From Chryseobacterium sp. 36-9 (lineage in GTDB: Bacteria > Bacteroidota > Bacteroidia > Flavobacteriales > Weeksellaceae): a DNA stretch of 58,362 nucleotides. The position numbers were made by a program, and so were the translations under genes. Within the stretch, counting starts at the first letter, position 1, and the number at the start of each line of letters is the position of its first letter. The DNA lies in contig MKVE01000015.1 in NCBI GenBank assembly GCA_001898785.1, positions 107,953-166,314 on the forward strand, given 5' to 3'. Shown in pieces: positions 32,281 through 41,282 of this stretch. The notes under the pieces were generated by a model that saw only the letters and a list, made by a program, of their open reading frames with translations, was not told the DNA's origin and made no database searches.

Positions 32281-33097
32281 TTTTAGATTTTTTTAAAGCA
32301 TTTTTCTTGATTTTCCTCAAAGCATCTATTTCAGCTTGCAAAATAGAAAGTTCGGGGATATTAAAATCTCTTTCCAATAGAACCGGAATGTCTCGTTTCA
32401 GCTTTCTCATTGTAAATTCAAACAATTCGTAAACCGGATCTATGATTTTGCTTCCGTGCGTATCAATAATCAGATTTTCGTTTACCTTAAGATGCCCTGC
32501 CATATGAATATATTTTACTCTATCCAAAGGCATTTTTGTGATGAAATTTTTTGCATTGTATCGATGATTGAATGCGTTTACATATACATTATTAACATCC
32601 AAAAGCAATTCACAATCGCTACGCTTCACAATTTCATTAATGAAATCTTCTTCCGACATTTCGGCTTTTAAAACTGTATAATAACTTCCGTTTTCTAAGA
32701 TTAATCTTCTGCCTAATAGATCCTGAACCTGCTTGATATTCTCAACAACCCGGTTTATAGCATCCTGCGTGAAGGGTATAGGTAAAAGATCATATAAATG
32801 AGCATTATCTACTTTAGAAAATGTGAGATGCTCAGAATATACAGAAACCTGAAAATCTTCTAAAAATTGTTTTACTTTTTTTACGAAGCCTATATCTATT
32901 CCTTCAAGACTTCCTACAGAAAGGGACAATCCGTGACAAAATAATGGGTATCTTTCAACAGCTTTTTTTAATTGCTGTTTCCAAAAACCGCCAATTTCCA
33001 TCCAATTTTCGGGTGCTATCTCTATAAAATCGGGTTTGAGAATAGAGCTTTCTAAAAACGCATCCGAAAAATCTTTCCGATAACCAATTCCTATCAT
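32261..33097 (-). CDS. DUF692 multinuclear non-heme iron oxidase (BufB/HvfB-like)
   Basis: The 278-residue TIM-barrel enzyme has the DUF692 motifs FIEIAPENWMEIGG, CHGLSLSVGS, YSEHLTFS, LLDVNNVYVNAFNH, HMAGHL and DTHGSKI, which supply the iron ligands. MNIO enzymes oxidise Cys residues of ribosomal precursor peptides into sulfur heterocycles such as thiooxazoles. The precursor gene lies 85 bases upstream and the DUF2063 partner overlaps its end, matching the known buf/hvf set. Confidence 0.9.
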   Translation of the reverse strand: MIGIGYRKDFSDAFLESSILKPDFIEIAPENWMEIGGFWKQQLKKAVERYPLFCHGLSLSVGSLEGIDIGFVKKVKQFLEDFQVSVYSEHLTFSKVDNAHLYDLLPIPFTQDAINRVVENIKQVQDLLGRRLILENGSYYTVLKAEMSEEDFINEIVKRSDCELLLDVNNVYVNAFNHRYNAKNFITKMPLDRVKYIHMAGHLKVNENLIIDTHGSKIIDPVYELFEFTMRKLKRDIPVLLERDFNIPELSILQAEIDALRKIKKNALKKSKNVALPN

Positions 33098-33182
33098 AGC
33101 TGTTTGATTAAGTGAATTTAAGATACAATCGGAACTCTTAGTAAGAATCCCGATTGTTACTTGCGGTTAATAGATAATCGAA

Positions 33183-33557
33183 TTATTTGGCAGCAGTTGC
33201 TTTTTTAGCCTTTTTGCTACTTTTGTCTCCGCACTTACCATCACCACATTTTCCATCTTTTGTTTTGCCTTTCGCTTTTTTGTCTCCACATTTACCATCG
33301 CCGCATTTTCCGTCTTTTGCTTTACCGGTAGCTTTTTTGTCCCCACATTTGGCATCTTTCGTTTTAGCATCCGCAGCATTTCCTCCACCGTGAGTTCCTG
33401 TTCCGCAAGTAGAGTCGGATGTTAATTTTTCCGATGAAGAATTAGTTAGGTTTGTTCTTAAATCATTTCCCGTTCCTAAGCTTGAAAAAGTTTTTGCCGA
33501 TGTCATTGTAAAAGCTCCTAATGCAATTGCGCCTACTAAAATTGATTTTGTTTTCAT
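33183..33557 (-). CDS. Cys-Gly-Lys-rich precursor peptide (HvfA/bufferin-like RiPP substrate)
   Basis: The 124-residue protein has a signal peptide (MKTKSILVGAIALGAFTMTSA). A low-complexity tail with six Cys follows, one in STCGTGTHGGG, one in AKCGDKK and four in a repeated KDGKCGDGKCGDKK block (two blocks of two). KCG-type cysteines like these are the targets of DUF692 enzymes in HvfA-type peptides, which then bind copper. Here the repeat ends in an Ala/Lys tail (SSKKAKKATAAK). An overlapping antisense frame through the repeat is a shadow. Confidence 0.82.
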   Translation of the reverse strand: MKTKSILVGAIALGAFTMTSAKTFSSLGTGNDLRTNLTNSSSEKLTSDSTCGTGTHGGGNAADAKTKDAKCGDKKATGKAKDGKCGDGKCGDKKAKGKTKDGKCGDGKCGDKSSKKAKKATAAK

Positions 33558-33683
33558 TTTGATGAATTTTAAAATTATTAAATGATATTTTTATATTAAT
33601 ACCAGTTCAGATTTTAAAATCACCCATTAAATTGCAATAAAATAAAATTTGTTTACAAATTATTGATAATCAGATGTAAAAAA

Positions 33684-34196
33684 TTATTTTTCGATGTTCT
33701 TTTCTCTATATCTTTTAATTTGTTGCATGCATTTGTACTTCTGGTTGCTTAAGTTATGTTTCGTTGCATAGTTGTATTTTTTCTGAATTTCATCCAGAGT
33801 GGCAGACTTTAGAAATAATTCTTCTATAAGTTCTTTGCAATGATCCGTGATCTCTAGAAAAAAGGCATCTATTTTTTCCTTTTCAGATTTTTCCTTTTCG
33901 ATATCATCGGATATTTCTTCAAAAAAATCACTTTGGTTTATATGCTCCCAATTCACAATGGTCTTTACACGTCTTAATTTTTTTAGCCAAAGGTTTTTGC
34001 ATATAGCAAAAATGTAAGTTTTAAGCGAAGCAGATAACTGAAAATTATCCTGACTAAGCTTTTCCAACAATACAATCAGTGCATCTTGATAGAGATCTTC
34101 TGCATCAGATGATGTTCCGTTGTTTTGCTTTACATACCAGATTATATCATCTAGATAAGCATAATATTCTGCACCAAATATTTCAGTTTTTTTCAT
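33684..34196 (-). CDS. ECF-type RNA polymerase sigma factor
   Basis: The 170-residue protein has sigma region 2 (DAEDLYQDALIVLLEKL, TYIFAICKNLWLKKLRR) and a shorter region 4 (EELFLKSATLDEIQKKYN, QIKRYREKN). It lies 126 bases upstream of the precursor on the same strand. In Caulobacter and others a sigma factor of this group controls DUF692 copper-peptide genes, so control of this operon is the simplest inference. No anti-sigma gene is adjacent. Confidence 0.85.
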   Translation of the reverse strand: MKKTEIFGAEYYAYLDDIIWYVKQNNGTSSDAEDLYQDALIVLLEKLSQDNFQLSASLKTYIFAICKNLWLKKLRRVKTIVNWEHINQSDFFEEISDDIEKEKSEKEKIDAFFLEITDHCKELIEELFLKSATLDEIQKKYNYATKHNLSNQKYKCMQQIKRYREKNIEK

Positions 34197-34329
34197 ATGG
34201 GGTCATTTATGTTTTAGCTTTTGAAGTTTTAAAACAATTTACTAATTTATTAAAAAATATACTATATTAATGCTTTAAAAATGTAATTTTTTAATAAGTC
34301 GTGAGAATTAGTCAATGTTTATATAAGTT

Positions 34330-34360
34330 TTGATTCATAAAAACCGATTCTTTACATTTG
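34330..34360 (+). promoter_or_regulatory. Promoter TTG-N20-TACATTTG
   Basis: TTG at 34330 and TACATTTG at 34353-34360, ending 4 bases before the ATG at 34365. The transcript would be almost leaderless. Confidence 0.6.
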
Positions 34361-34364
34361 TACT

Positions 34365-36077
34365 ATGAAAAATCTCTCCATTCTCTTCATCCTCATTTCT
34401 GCTTTTGCTCAATCTCAGATGCTTACACCTTATGAAAAAGGCAATGGCAACCAAACCACAACTTTTGATGAGATGCGAAAATTCTATCAGGAATTATCAA
34501 AACAATATCCATCTATCAGCTACGAAACTAAAGGTGAAGATGACAACGGCGCTCCGATTGATATTGTGATGTTTAATTATTCAGGTAAAAGTTTTGAAGA
34601 AGCGAGAAAAGGAAAGTCAGTGTTATTTATCAATAACGGCATTCATCCAGGCGAGCCAGACGGAATTGATGCAACGATGATGTTGATGAGAGATTTAGCA
34701 ACCGGAAAAGTCAAAGCACCGAAGAATGTTATTTTCGTGGCAATTGCAAGTTACAACGTCAGCGGAATGATGAACCGCGGAAGTTTTTCCAGAGCCAATC
34801 AAAATGGTCCGGAAGAATATGGTTTCCGTGGCAATGCTCGAAATTATGATTTGAACCGGGATTTCATCAAGACAGATTCAAAAAATTCCAGAAGTTTCCA
34901 GCAGATTTTTCAATGGCTAAAGCCTGATGTTTTTATTGATAATCACGTCAGCAACGGTGCAGATTATCAATACACTTTCACATATATTTCTACGAACAAA
35001 GAACGTTTGGGTAATATTCTCGGCAATTATTTCAATGACGAGATGCAGAAAACGCTTCTGAAAAATATGGAGAAAAAAGGCGTGATTTCCGTTCCTTATG
35101 TCAACATCCACGGCGATGTTCCGGACGGCGGTTTTCCCGCTTTTGTGGATTCTCCGAGATATGCGACGGGTTACACGACTTTGTTCAATGTCATCGGGAC
35201 GGTTGTGGAAACGCATATGCTGAAACCATACAAAGACCGTGTGAAAGTCACTTACGATTATATGGTTGACAATCTGAATTATATCGATGAAAATTATAAA
35301 ACCATTCAACAGAAAAGAACTGAAAATCTGAAACAATACAAAGTCGGAAATCGATACGCTTTGGCTTGGAAACTTGATTCTACAAAATATGAAACTATCA
35401 ATTTCAAAGGTTTTGAAGCCAAATATAAACCAAGTGATGTTTCCGGAAAGAACAGACTTTGGTATGACAGAAATTCCAGATTTTCAAAGCCTGTCAAGTT
35501 TTATAACACTTACGTTCCGGCAAAAGAAATCACGATTCCAAAATATTACGTCATTCCTCAATCCGAATGGAAAATCATCGATTTGCTGAAACTCAACCAA
35601 ATCAAAATGACGCCGATAAAAAAGGATTCTACAATTACAGTGGAACAATACCGAATCAAAGATTTCAAAACCATTCCGAATCCTTATGAAGGTCATTATC
35701 TGCATTACGACACATTTGTGACCAAAGAATCCGGAAAAACCAAATTCCGAGCCGGCGATTTTCTCGTTCCGCTCAATCAGGAAGGCGTGAAATTTCTGTT
35801 AGAAACTTTGGAGCCAGAAGCGGTGGATTCTTACTTCAACTGGAATTTATTTGACGCAATTTTGGGTCAGAAAGAATATTACTCGGCTTATGTTTTCGAA
35901 GATACAGCGAGCAAACTTCTGAAAGACAACAAAGCTTTGAAAACCGCCTTTGAAATGGAAAAAGCGAATAATCCTAAGTTTGCTGATGATGGACAAGCGC
36001 AGTTAGATTGGGTTTATAAGCATTCAGACTATTACGAGAAAACGCTCCGGCTTTATCCGGTTTTTAGGGTTAATTAA
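34365..36077 (+). CDS. M14 family zinc carboxypeptidase, secreted
   Basis: The 570-residue protein has a short signal peptide (MKNLSILFILISAFAQSQ) and the M14 zinc site: HPGEPDG with His94 and Glu97, then His194 in IDNHVS. The substrate-binding Arg motif is RNYDLNRDF. These enzymes remove C-terminal residues from peptides or act on peptidoglycan stems. The family call is firm; the substrate is unknown. Confidence 0.85.
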   Translation: MKNLSILFILISAFAQSQMLTPYEKGNGNQTTTFDEMRKFYQELSKQYPSISYETKGEDDNGAPIDIVMFNYSGKSFEEARKGKSVLFINNGIHPGEPDGIDATMMLMRDLATGKVKAPKNVIFVAIASYNVSGMMNRGSFSRANQNGPEEYGFRGNARNYDLNRDFIKTDSKNSRSFQQIFQWLKPDVFIDNHVSNGADYQYTFTYISTNKERLGNILGNYFNDEMQKTLLKNMEKKGVISVPYVNIHGDVPDGGFPAFVDSPRYATGYTTLFNVIGTVVETHMLKPYKDRVKVTYDYMVDNLNYIDENYKTIQQKRTENLKQYKVGNRYALAWKLDSTKYETINFKGFEAKYKPSDVSGKNRLWYDRNSRFSKPVKFYNTYVPAKEITIPKYYVIPQSEWKIIDLLKLNQIKMTPIKKDSTITVEQYRIKDFKTIPNPYEGHYLHYDTFVTKESGKTKFRAGDFLVPLNQEGVKFLLETLEPEAVDSYFNWNLFDAILGQKEYYSAYVFEDTASKLLKDNKALKTAFEMEKANNPKFADDGQAQLDWVYKHSDYYEKTLRLYPVFRVN

Positions 36078-36299
36078 AATTTGGGCAGCTTAATTCGCCT
36101 TCCGCTCCCAATCTTTTTTGCAGAAGTTTTTATTTTAAATAGAACTTGAAGCCAAGCAAAAAAGGATTTCCGCTCAAGTCGGGCTGCGGATTCAAAATAG
36201 AATAACAGCCAACATAGAAATACAATTTTGTCATTCCGTAGGAATCTAGACATATTTTGTAGAGAATGTTCTGGGTTAAAAAAAATCTATGAAATGAAT
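36078..36299. other. Intergenic stretch with repeat-like sequence
   Basis: Between the convergent M14 and DUF5677-like genes. It contains GTCATTCCGTAGGAATCT with an internal palindrome (ATTCC/GGAAT), a sequence of the kind found as dispersed repeats in Chryseobacterium-like genomes. No gene was accepted here. Confidence 0.3.
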
Positions 36300-37247
36300 T
36301 CAATGTTTCTTTCTGGATTTCAATAACTCCCAATTATTTGCAGATAATATTATTAAATAATTAGTTTTGTAATCCAATTTTGAAAAATGTAATTTGTGAT
36401 TATCTACTAATAGAATCATCAAAATCATATATGAAATAGAATCATATAAAATTACATGTTCAATGTTTTTTTTAGTTTTTGAACTTATTATTCCTGTGAG
36501 ATTATGAACAAGAGATTCCGATAAATCTAAGTCTTTATAATTCTTTAAAGGTATATGACTATTTAACATTAAATTGAAAAAGTTAGAATGTATATGCTGA
36601 GAAGTATCATCATAGTATTCATCTCTCATTTTTAAATATTCATCCCATAATTCCTTATCAATATTATTCTTTGGAAGTTTTTTAATTTCTTGGATAATTT
36701 TATTAGATTTTTTCTTGATGCTATCAAATTTTAAAGTCTGATAATTTTTAGATGAATGATTTACATTGTTTTCTTTTTTGAAAAAATTGTAAAATTCCTC
36801 ATCTCCAAGAATGCTGATGCAAAGTTCAGTTAATTCAATCGTATTTCTAAATAATACTTTACCTTGGTAGTCTTTACAATTTAAAAATAAATCTTTTAAG
36901 GAAATGTAATTATTGGATATTACCGTAAAAATCATCCAAAAATGATTAATAACATTATATGAATATTCACTTGTAGAATAATCCTTTTCTGCTTTTTCAG
37001 AAACTTGGAAATATTCACGTAATGATAAAATCAATTGAGTGTTTTTGTTAATTATGAAATCAAAATATTCAGCTTCAAAGTTCAAATCTGTTCTTAAGTC
37101 ATTATTTAATAATTTAACAGAACCTATAAGCTCTTTATAGTTATTAGTGTCATTTTGAAACTGCTCATAAGAATACTTAAATGGATATCTTCCTACGTTG
37201 ATTTCATTCTGGATTTTTTCTTTAATAATATCTGATAATTGCTTCAT
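36300..37247 (-). CDS. Conserved protein of unknown function (DUF5677-like?)
   Basis: The ~315-residue protein is helical, Asn/Lys-rich and has no signal peptide. The frame extends 28 codons upstream, but MKQLSDIIKEKIQ is a more natural start. Conserved-looking parts are NVINHFWMIFTVISNNY, FRNTIELTELCISIL and SQHIHSNFFNLML. The spacing resembles DUF5677-type proteins, but I am not sure. The 5' side lies next to the M1 peptidase promoter. Confidence 0.4.
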   Translation of the reverse strand: MKQLSDIIKEKIQNEINVGRYPFKYSYEQFQNDTNNYKELIGSVKLLNNDLRTDLNFEAEYFDFIINKNTQLILSLREYFQVSEKAEKDYSTSEYSYNVINHFWMIFTVISNNYISLKDLFLNCKDYQGKVLFRNTIELTELCISILGDEEFYNFFKKENNVNHSSKNYQTLKFDSIKKKSNKIIQEIKKLPKNNIDKELWDEYLKMRDEYYDDTSQHIHSNFFNLMLNSHIPLKNYKDLDLSESLVHNLTGIISSKTKKNIEHVILYDSISYMILMILLVDNHKLHFSKLDYKTNYLIILSANNWELLKSRKKH

Positions 37248-37317
37248 ATACACTATTATTGCTCTTTTCAAATCTACGAAATTTCCAATCAGAACATAAC
37301 CTTCCCAGCCTTTCCAA

Positions 37318-37347
37318 TTGCCATTAACCAAAAACTTCCTATTTTTG
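37318..37347 (+). promoter_or_regulatory. Promoter TTG-N19-TATTTTTG of the M1 peptidase
   Basis: TTG at 37318 and TATTTTTG at 37340-37347. The leader would carry the palindrome at 37362-37396. Confidence 0.6.
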
Positions 37348-37361
37348 GTAAAATTATTAAG

Positions 37362-37396
37362 AAACCCCTTTCAGAGTTCAAAACTCTGAAAGGGTT
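37362..37396 (+). repeat. Palindromic hairpin repeat in the M1 peptidase leader
   Basis: AAACCCC-TTTCAGAG / CTCTGAAAGGGTTG-type stem, the same palindrome as 50316-50350 with one extra C in the left arm. It lies in the 5' leader of the M1 gene, 15 bases before the ATG. Confidence 0.6.
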
Positions 37397-37411
37397 GATA
37401 AAAATGAATCT

Positions 37412-39271
37412 ATGAAAAAACTGAAATTCTCTCTATTCTCAATTCTTTTTTCTCTCATCTTGTCGGCGCAGCAAACTCCATATTATCAGCAATATGCCAA
37501 ATATAAAATGGATATTGATGTGGATGCTGCGAACTTTACTTACCAAGGGAAACAGACTTTAGATTACAGAAATAATTCGCCGGACGAGCTGAAAGTCGCT
37601 TATTTACATTTGTATTGGAACGCTTTCAAACCGGGTTCTATGATGGATCAGCGTGTGCAGTCTCAGGGTGTGAATGCTGATGGAAGATTGGCAAAAAGAG
37701 TCGGTAATACTATAGTTTCCAGATTGTCCGAGATTCCAAAGAATGAAGAAGGCGCACAAAATATCCGTTGGATAAAGCAGAACGGAAAAGATTTGAAATT
37801 CGAGATTCAGGGAACTGTGATGAAAGTTTTTCTTGCTGAAACAATCAAACCAAATTCTTCCACGACTTTCACAATGGAATGGGATGCCAATATCCCGATG
37901 CAAATCCGAAGAGCCGGAAGAAACAACCGAGAAGGTGTCGATATGACAATGACGCAATGGTACCCAAAAATTGCTGAATATGATTATGATGGTTGGGCAG
38001 CGTTTGATTATGTGGGAAGAGAATTTCACGCGCCGTTTTCTGATTATGAAGTGAATATCAAAATCGATAAAGATTATGTCATCGGAGCTGGAGGAAATCT
38101 TGAAAACCCAACAGAAGTAAAAGGTTATGACAGCAATGCCACTATAAAAGAAGATATTTCTAACAAAGTAACTTGGAAATGGACAGCGAAAAATATCCTT
38201 GATTTTGCTTGGGCGGCTGACAGAGATTATTCGGTAGAGAGTTTTCCAATTTTGGATGGACCAAAAGTATATTTGGTTTATCAGAAATCTGAGAAGACAA
38301 AATATTGGTCAGAAATGAAACCATATATCACAAAATATTACCAATTGATGAATGCGACTTTTGGACGTTACAAATGGCCAAGTTACTCATTCATTCAAGG
38401 TGGTGATGGCGGAATGGAATACGGAATGTGTACTATGATTTTGGGAGAAGCAAATTCGGTAGAAGGTCTTTCTGGATTGATGTTTCACGAAGGTGCGCAT
38501 TCTTGGTTTCAGCAGATGTTAGCAACTAACGAAAGTGTAAGACCTTGGATGGATGAAGGTTTCACGCAATATGCAGAAGATTTTGTATCTTATAGATTAT
38601 TCCCGCCAAAGGAATCTCAGCCAAATCCATTTGTTGGAGCAATCAAGGCTTATGTTAATTTTACAAAATCGGGGAAAGAAGAACCTGCAGTTTGGTTGGG
38701 TGACCATCACGATAACGGAACAGCTTATACTTATGCTAGTTATATCAAAGGTGAAACGTTTTTGGTTGAATTAGGATACATAGTTGGAGAAGAAAATCTG
38801 AACAAGATTATGCTCAAATATTATGACGAATGGGCAATGAAACATCCGACAGAAAGAGATTTCATTCATATTGCGCAATTGGTTTCAGGAATGGATTTGA
38901 AGTGGTTCCAGCATTATTGGATTAACACGACAAAAACTATCGATTATGGCATCAAGAATGTGAAATATGACCCACAATCAACAACAATCACTTTAGTGAA
39001 TAAAGGTGGTGTTCCAATGCCGATTGATTTCAGTATTTTGACAAAAGATAAAAAAGTCATCAACTATAATATTCCACTAAACCTGACAAGAGTTTGGAAA
39101 ACCAAGGATATTTACGGTAATATCCAGACCCTGCCTTTTTGGGCTTGGACTCAGCAGGAATATAGTTTTACGATTCCTTACACCAAAGCACAATTGTCTG
39201 CAATGGGAATCGATTTCAGTCAAAGATTGGCGGATGTGAATCCTGAAGATAATTATCTGGAAGTAAAATAA
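37412..39271 (+). CDS. M1 family aminopeptidase-like metallopeptidase, secreted
   Basis: The 619-residue protein has a signal peptide (MKKLKFSLFSILFSLILSA) and the M1 zinc motif HEGAHSWF with His359, Glu360 and His363 and the third ligand Glu382 in DEGFTQY, exactly at HExxHx18E spacing. GGMEYGM supplies the usual M1 exopeptidase region. Bacteroidota have many periplasmic or surface M1 peptidases of this size. The substrate is unknown. Confidence 0.88.
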   Translation: MKKLKFSLFSILFSLILSAQQTPYYQQYAKYKMDIDVDAANFTYQGKQTLDYRNNSPDELKVAYLHLYWNAFKPGSMMDQRVQSQGVNADGRLAKRVGNTIVSRLSEIPKNEEGAQNIRWIKQNGKDLKFEIQGTVMKVFLAETIKPNSSTTFTMEWDANIPMQIRRAGRNNREGVDMTMTQWYPKIAEYDYDGWAAFDYVGREFHAPFSDYEVNIKIDKDYVIGAGGNLENPTEVKGYDSNATIKEDISNKVTWKWTAKNILDFAWAADRDYSVESFPILDGPKVYLVYQKSEKTKYWSEMKPYITKYYQLMNATFGRYKWPSYSFIQGGDGGMEYGMCTMILGEANSVEGLSGLMFHEGAHSWFQQMLATNESVRPWMDEGFTQYAEDFVSYRLFPPKESQPNPFVGAIKAYVNFTKSGKEEPAVWLGDHHDNGTAYTYASYIKGETFLVELGYIVGEENLNKIMLKYYDEWAMKHPTERDFIHIAQLVSGMDLKWFQHYWINTTKTIDYGIKNVKYDPQSTTITLVNKGGVPMPIDFSILTKDKKVINYNIPLNLTRVWKTKDIYGNIQTLPFWAWTQQEYSFTIPYTKAQLSAMGIDFSQRLADVNPEDNYLEVK

Positions 39272-39316
39272 GAGATAGGATTGAAGGCAAAAGAATCGGT
39301 GAATCTTAAACGAGGC

Positions 39317-39510
39317 AAAAAGCGTGGATGTCGAGGGAAAAAGACTCGCCGATGAAGCAAAAAGGCTCGTCATCCAGTCAAAAAGGGTAGTTTTTGATCC
39401 AAAAAGGCTTGTCGTTGATGCAATAAGGGTGGTTTTCCAGTGTAAAAGGCTCAACGAAGAAGCAAAAATACTGGTTGTTGAGTATAGAAGACTCGTTTTC
39501 CTTATGGATA
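39317..39510. repeat. 21-bp A-tract phased tandem array between M1 peptidase and coaX
   Basis: The unit AAAAAGGCTCGTC-NNN-GANNC and its variants recur with A-tracts at 39317, 39338, 39359, 39380, 39401, 39422, 39443, 39464 and 39485, exactly 21 bases apart, with a degenerate position at 39506. In one frame it gives a heptad (KRLADEA, KRLVIQS, KRVVFDP), on the other strand TTSLFGS-type heptads. No start or ribosome site supports either frame. At 21 bp, two turns of DNA, the A-tracts all face one side and should bend the DNA. Confidence 0.72.
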
Positions 39511-39548
39511 GGCCAATTCTTGAAATTAGTATATTAAAAAAGTAAGTA

Positions 39549-40307
39549 ATGAACTCCATTGTAATCAATATAGGAAATACAAATATCCGTTTCGGACTGT
39601 TTGATGATGATAATTGTGACATCTCCTGGGTCATCAATACCAAACCATACAAAACCACCGACGAATTATTTGTTCAGGTTCTAATGCTTTATCAGACCTA
39701 TAAAATCGAGGTTGATAAAATTGATAAGGTCATTATCGGTTCCGTAGTTCCACAATTGACGAAGGTAGTAGCGAGTGCCATTAAGAAAATTCATAATAAA
39801 ATCCCTGTGATTGTGGATAGGAACACAGCGTCCGGTGTCATCCCGAAATCCAAACAAATGGGAACGGACATTTATGCCAATTTGGTTGCGGCGCACAATC
39901 TGTATCCGAGTCAGAAAAAAATTATTCTGGATTTTGGAACAGCGCTCACAGCAAGTTGTCTGGCTGAGAATGGAGAAACACTAGGCGTCATCATTGCTCC
40001 GGGAATTGTGACCTCATTGAACAGTTTAATACAAGGAACTGCACAATTGCCAGAAATCGAATTGGTAAAACCAAAATCGGTTTTAGGACTAGACACCATC
40101 AGCTGTATGCAAAGTGGAATGGTTTACGGTTTCCTTGGAATGGTGGAAGGCTTTATAGATAGAATTAATGATGAGGTCAATGATAATTGTTTCGTCATCG
40201 CAACCGGTGGCGTGAGCCACGTTTATAAACCATTGACAGACAAAATCAATATTGCTGACCGACTACATACTTTGAAAGGATTATATTTTCTTGGGAAGGA
40301 TTTATAA
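39549..40307 (+). CDS. coaX: Type III pantothenate kinase
   Basis: The 252-residue protein starts VINIGNTNIRFGLFDDD, the phosphate motif of CoaX, with later KIILDFGTALTASC, GVIIAPGIVTSLNSL and VIATGGVSHVY. It phosphorylates pantothenate, the first step of coenzyme A synthesis. Length is normal. Confidence 0.93.
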   Translation: MNSIVINIGNTNIRFGLFDDDNCDISWVINTKPYKTTDELFVQVLMLYQTYKIEVDKIDKVIIGSVVPQLTKVVASAIKKIHNKIPVIVDRNTASGVIPKSKQMGTDIYANLVAAHNLYPSQKKIILDFGTALTASCLAENGETLGVIIAPGIVTSLNSLIQGTAQLPEIELVKPKSVLGLDTISCMQSGMVYGFLGMVEGFIDRINDEVNDNCFVIATGGVSHVYKPLTDKINIADRLHTLKGLYFLGKDL

Positions 40308-40308
40308 G

Positions 40309-40740
40309 CTATCTTCTATTCTTGAAAAAATCTTTTATGATTGCAGAGCATTCGTTTTCCAGAATACCTGTCACGATTTCCGTTTTTGGATGAAGGGATA
40401 AACCTTTGTTGATAAAACCTCTCTGCTCATCTCTTGCGCCAATCACCACTTTTGTGATCTGTGACCAAGCTAATGCTCCGGAACACATGACACAAGGTTC
40501 TAAAGTTACATACAAGGTACAGTTCTGAAGATATTTCCCTCCAAGAAAATTAGCAGCAGAGGTTATGGCCTGCATTTCTGCGTGGGCCGTAACGTCGTTC
40601 AGGGTTTCGGTGAGATTGTGGGATTTTGCAATGATTCTGTCATTGGATACTATGATGCAGCCAATCGGTACTTCATCTTTTTCCATTGCTTTTTCGGCTT
40701 CCTGCAAAGCCATTTTCATAAAATAGTCGTGGGTGAACAT
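40309..40740 (-). CDS. tadA: tRNA adenosine(34) deaminase TadA
   Basis: The 143-residue zinc enzyme has HAEMQAI (His53, Glu55) and LEPCVMCSGAL (Cys83, Cys86). It converts A34 to inosine in tRNA-Arg. Its start overlaps the Rrf2 stop by one base; the two are probably cotranscribed. Confidence 0.94.
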   Translation of the reverse strand: MFTHDYFMKMALQEAEKAMEKDEVPIGCIIVSNDRIIAKSHNLTETLNDVTAHAEMQAITSAANFLGGKYLQNCTLYVTLEPCVMCSGALAWSQITKVVIGARDEQRGFINKGLSLHPKTEIVTGILENECSAIIKDFFKNRR

Positions 40741-41165
40741 TAGAAAGGTGTTTGCTCAGACTTGGTCATATCAGCAATGCTTGTGTCCAAAATAGGCAGC
40801 ATATTATCACGGACATTGATCAAAAGCTTTCTGATACTACAAGTGGCTTCATCTGTGCAATCATCACACTTTTCGTAAAAATTAAGAGAAGCGCACGGTA
40901 GCATTGCTACGGGTCCGTCTACAATGCGAATAACATCAAGGATTTTGATTTCTGACGGGCTTTTCATAAAAGTGTAACCGCCTTCGGCACCACGTTCGCT
41001 TTTGAGGATTTTGTTTTGCTTCAGTTCCCTCAGTATCTGTTCCAGGAATTTCAAAGGAATACGTTCGCTCTCTGAAATTTTTTTCGCGGAAAATAAGGAA
41101 GCATTGTCCTTGCGGTTAAGGAACAGTAAGGTTTTGATGGCGTATTTGACTCTTTTTGAAAGCAT
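40740..41165 (-). CDS. Rrf2 family transcriptional regulator
   Basis: The 141-residue protein has the Rrf2 winged helix (LSKRVKYAIKTLLFLN, KFLEQILRELKQNKILKSERGAEGGY) and a cysteine set at 91, 100, 103 and 109 (PCASLN, KCDDC, ATC), suggesting an Fe-S cluster that senses oxygen, iron or redox state. Target genes are not apparent. Confidence 0.88.
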   Translation of the reverse strand: MLSKRVKYAIKTLLFLNRKDNASLFSAKKISESERIPLKFLEQILRELKQNKILKSERGAEGGYTFMKSPSEIKILDVIRIVDGPVAMLPCASLNFYEKCDDCTDEATCSIRKLLINVRDNMLPILDTSIADMTKSEQTPF

Positions 41166-41231
41166 TGGTTGATCTTACGGATGTAAAAATAATCAAAAAA
41201 TTATATTTCGGAAATAATATCCATACTCAAT

Positions 41232-41262
41232 AAAAAAACCGTTCTTACAAAGAACGGCTTTT
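41232..41262 (-). terminator. Terminator after the SGNH gene
   Basis: On the minus strand GCCGTTCTT / AAGAACGGT forms a stem followed by a T-run, just past the SGNH stop. Confidence 0.8.
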
Positions 41263-41282
41263 ATGGTAATATTTTATTCTAA

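Noticed and set aside
33167-33388. Other-frame Lys-rich ORF in the RiPP precursor
   Set aside because: Shadow of the Cys-rich repeat.
36130-36333. A 67-residue frame between M14 and the DUF5677-like gene
   Set aside because: It spans repeat-like sequence and runs into a real gene.
39317-39510. A CRISPR array
   Set aside because: Units are degenerate, spacing is 21 with no spacers, and no cas genes are near.
39324-39545. A 73-residue heptad frame on the plus strand
   Set aside because: Same reason; no promoter or start support found.
39077-39658. A 193-residue antisense frame over the M1 end and array
   Set aside because: It overlaps two real genes and is explained by repeat heptads.
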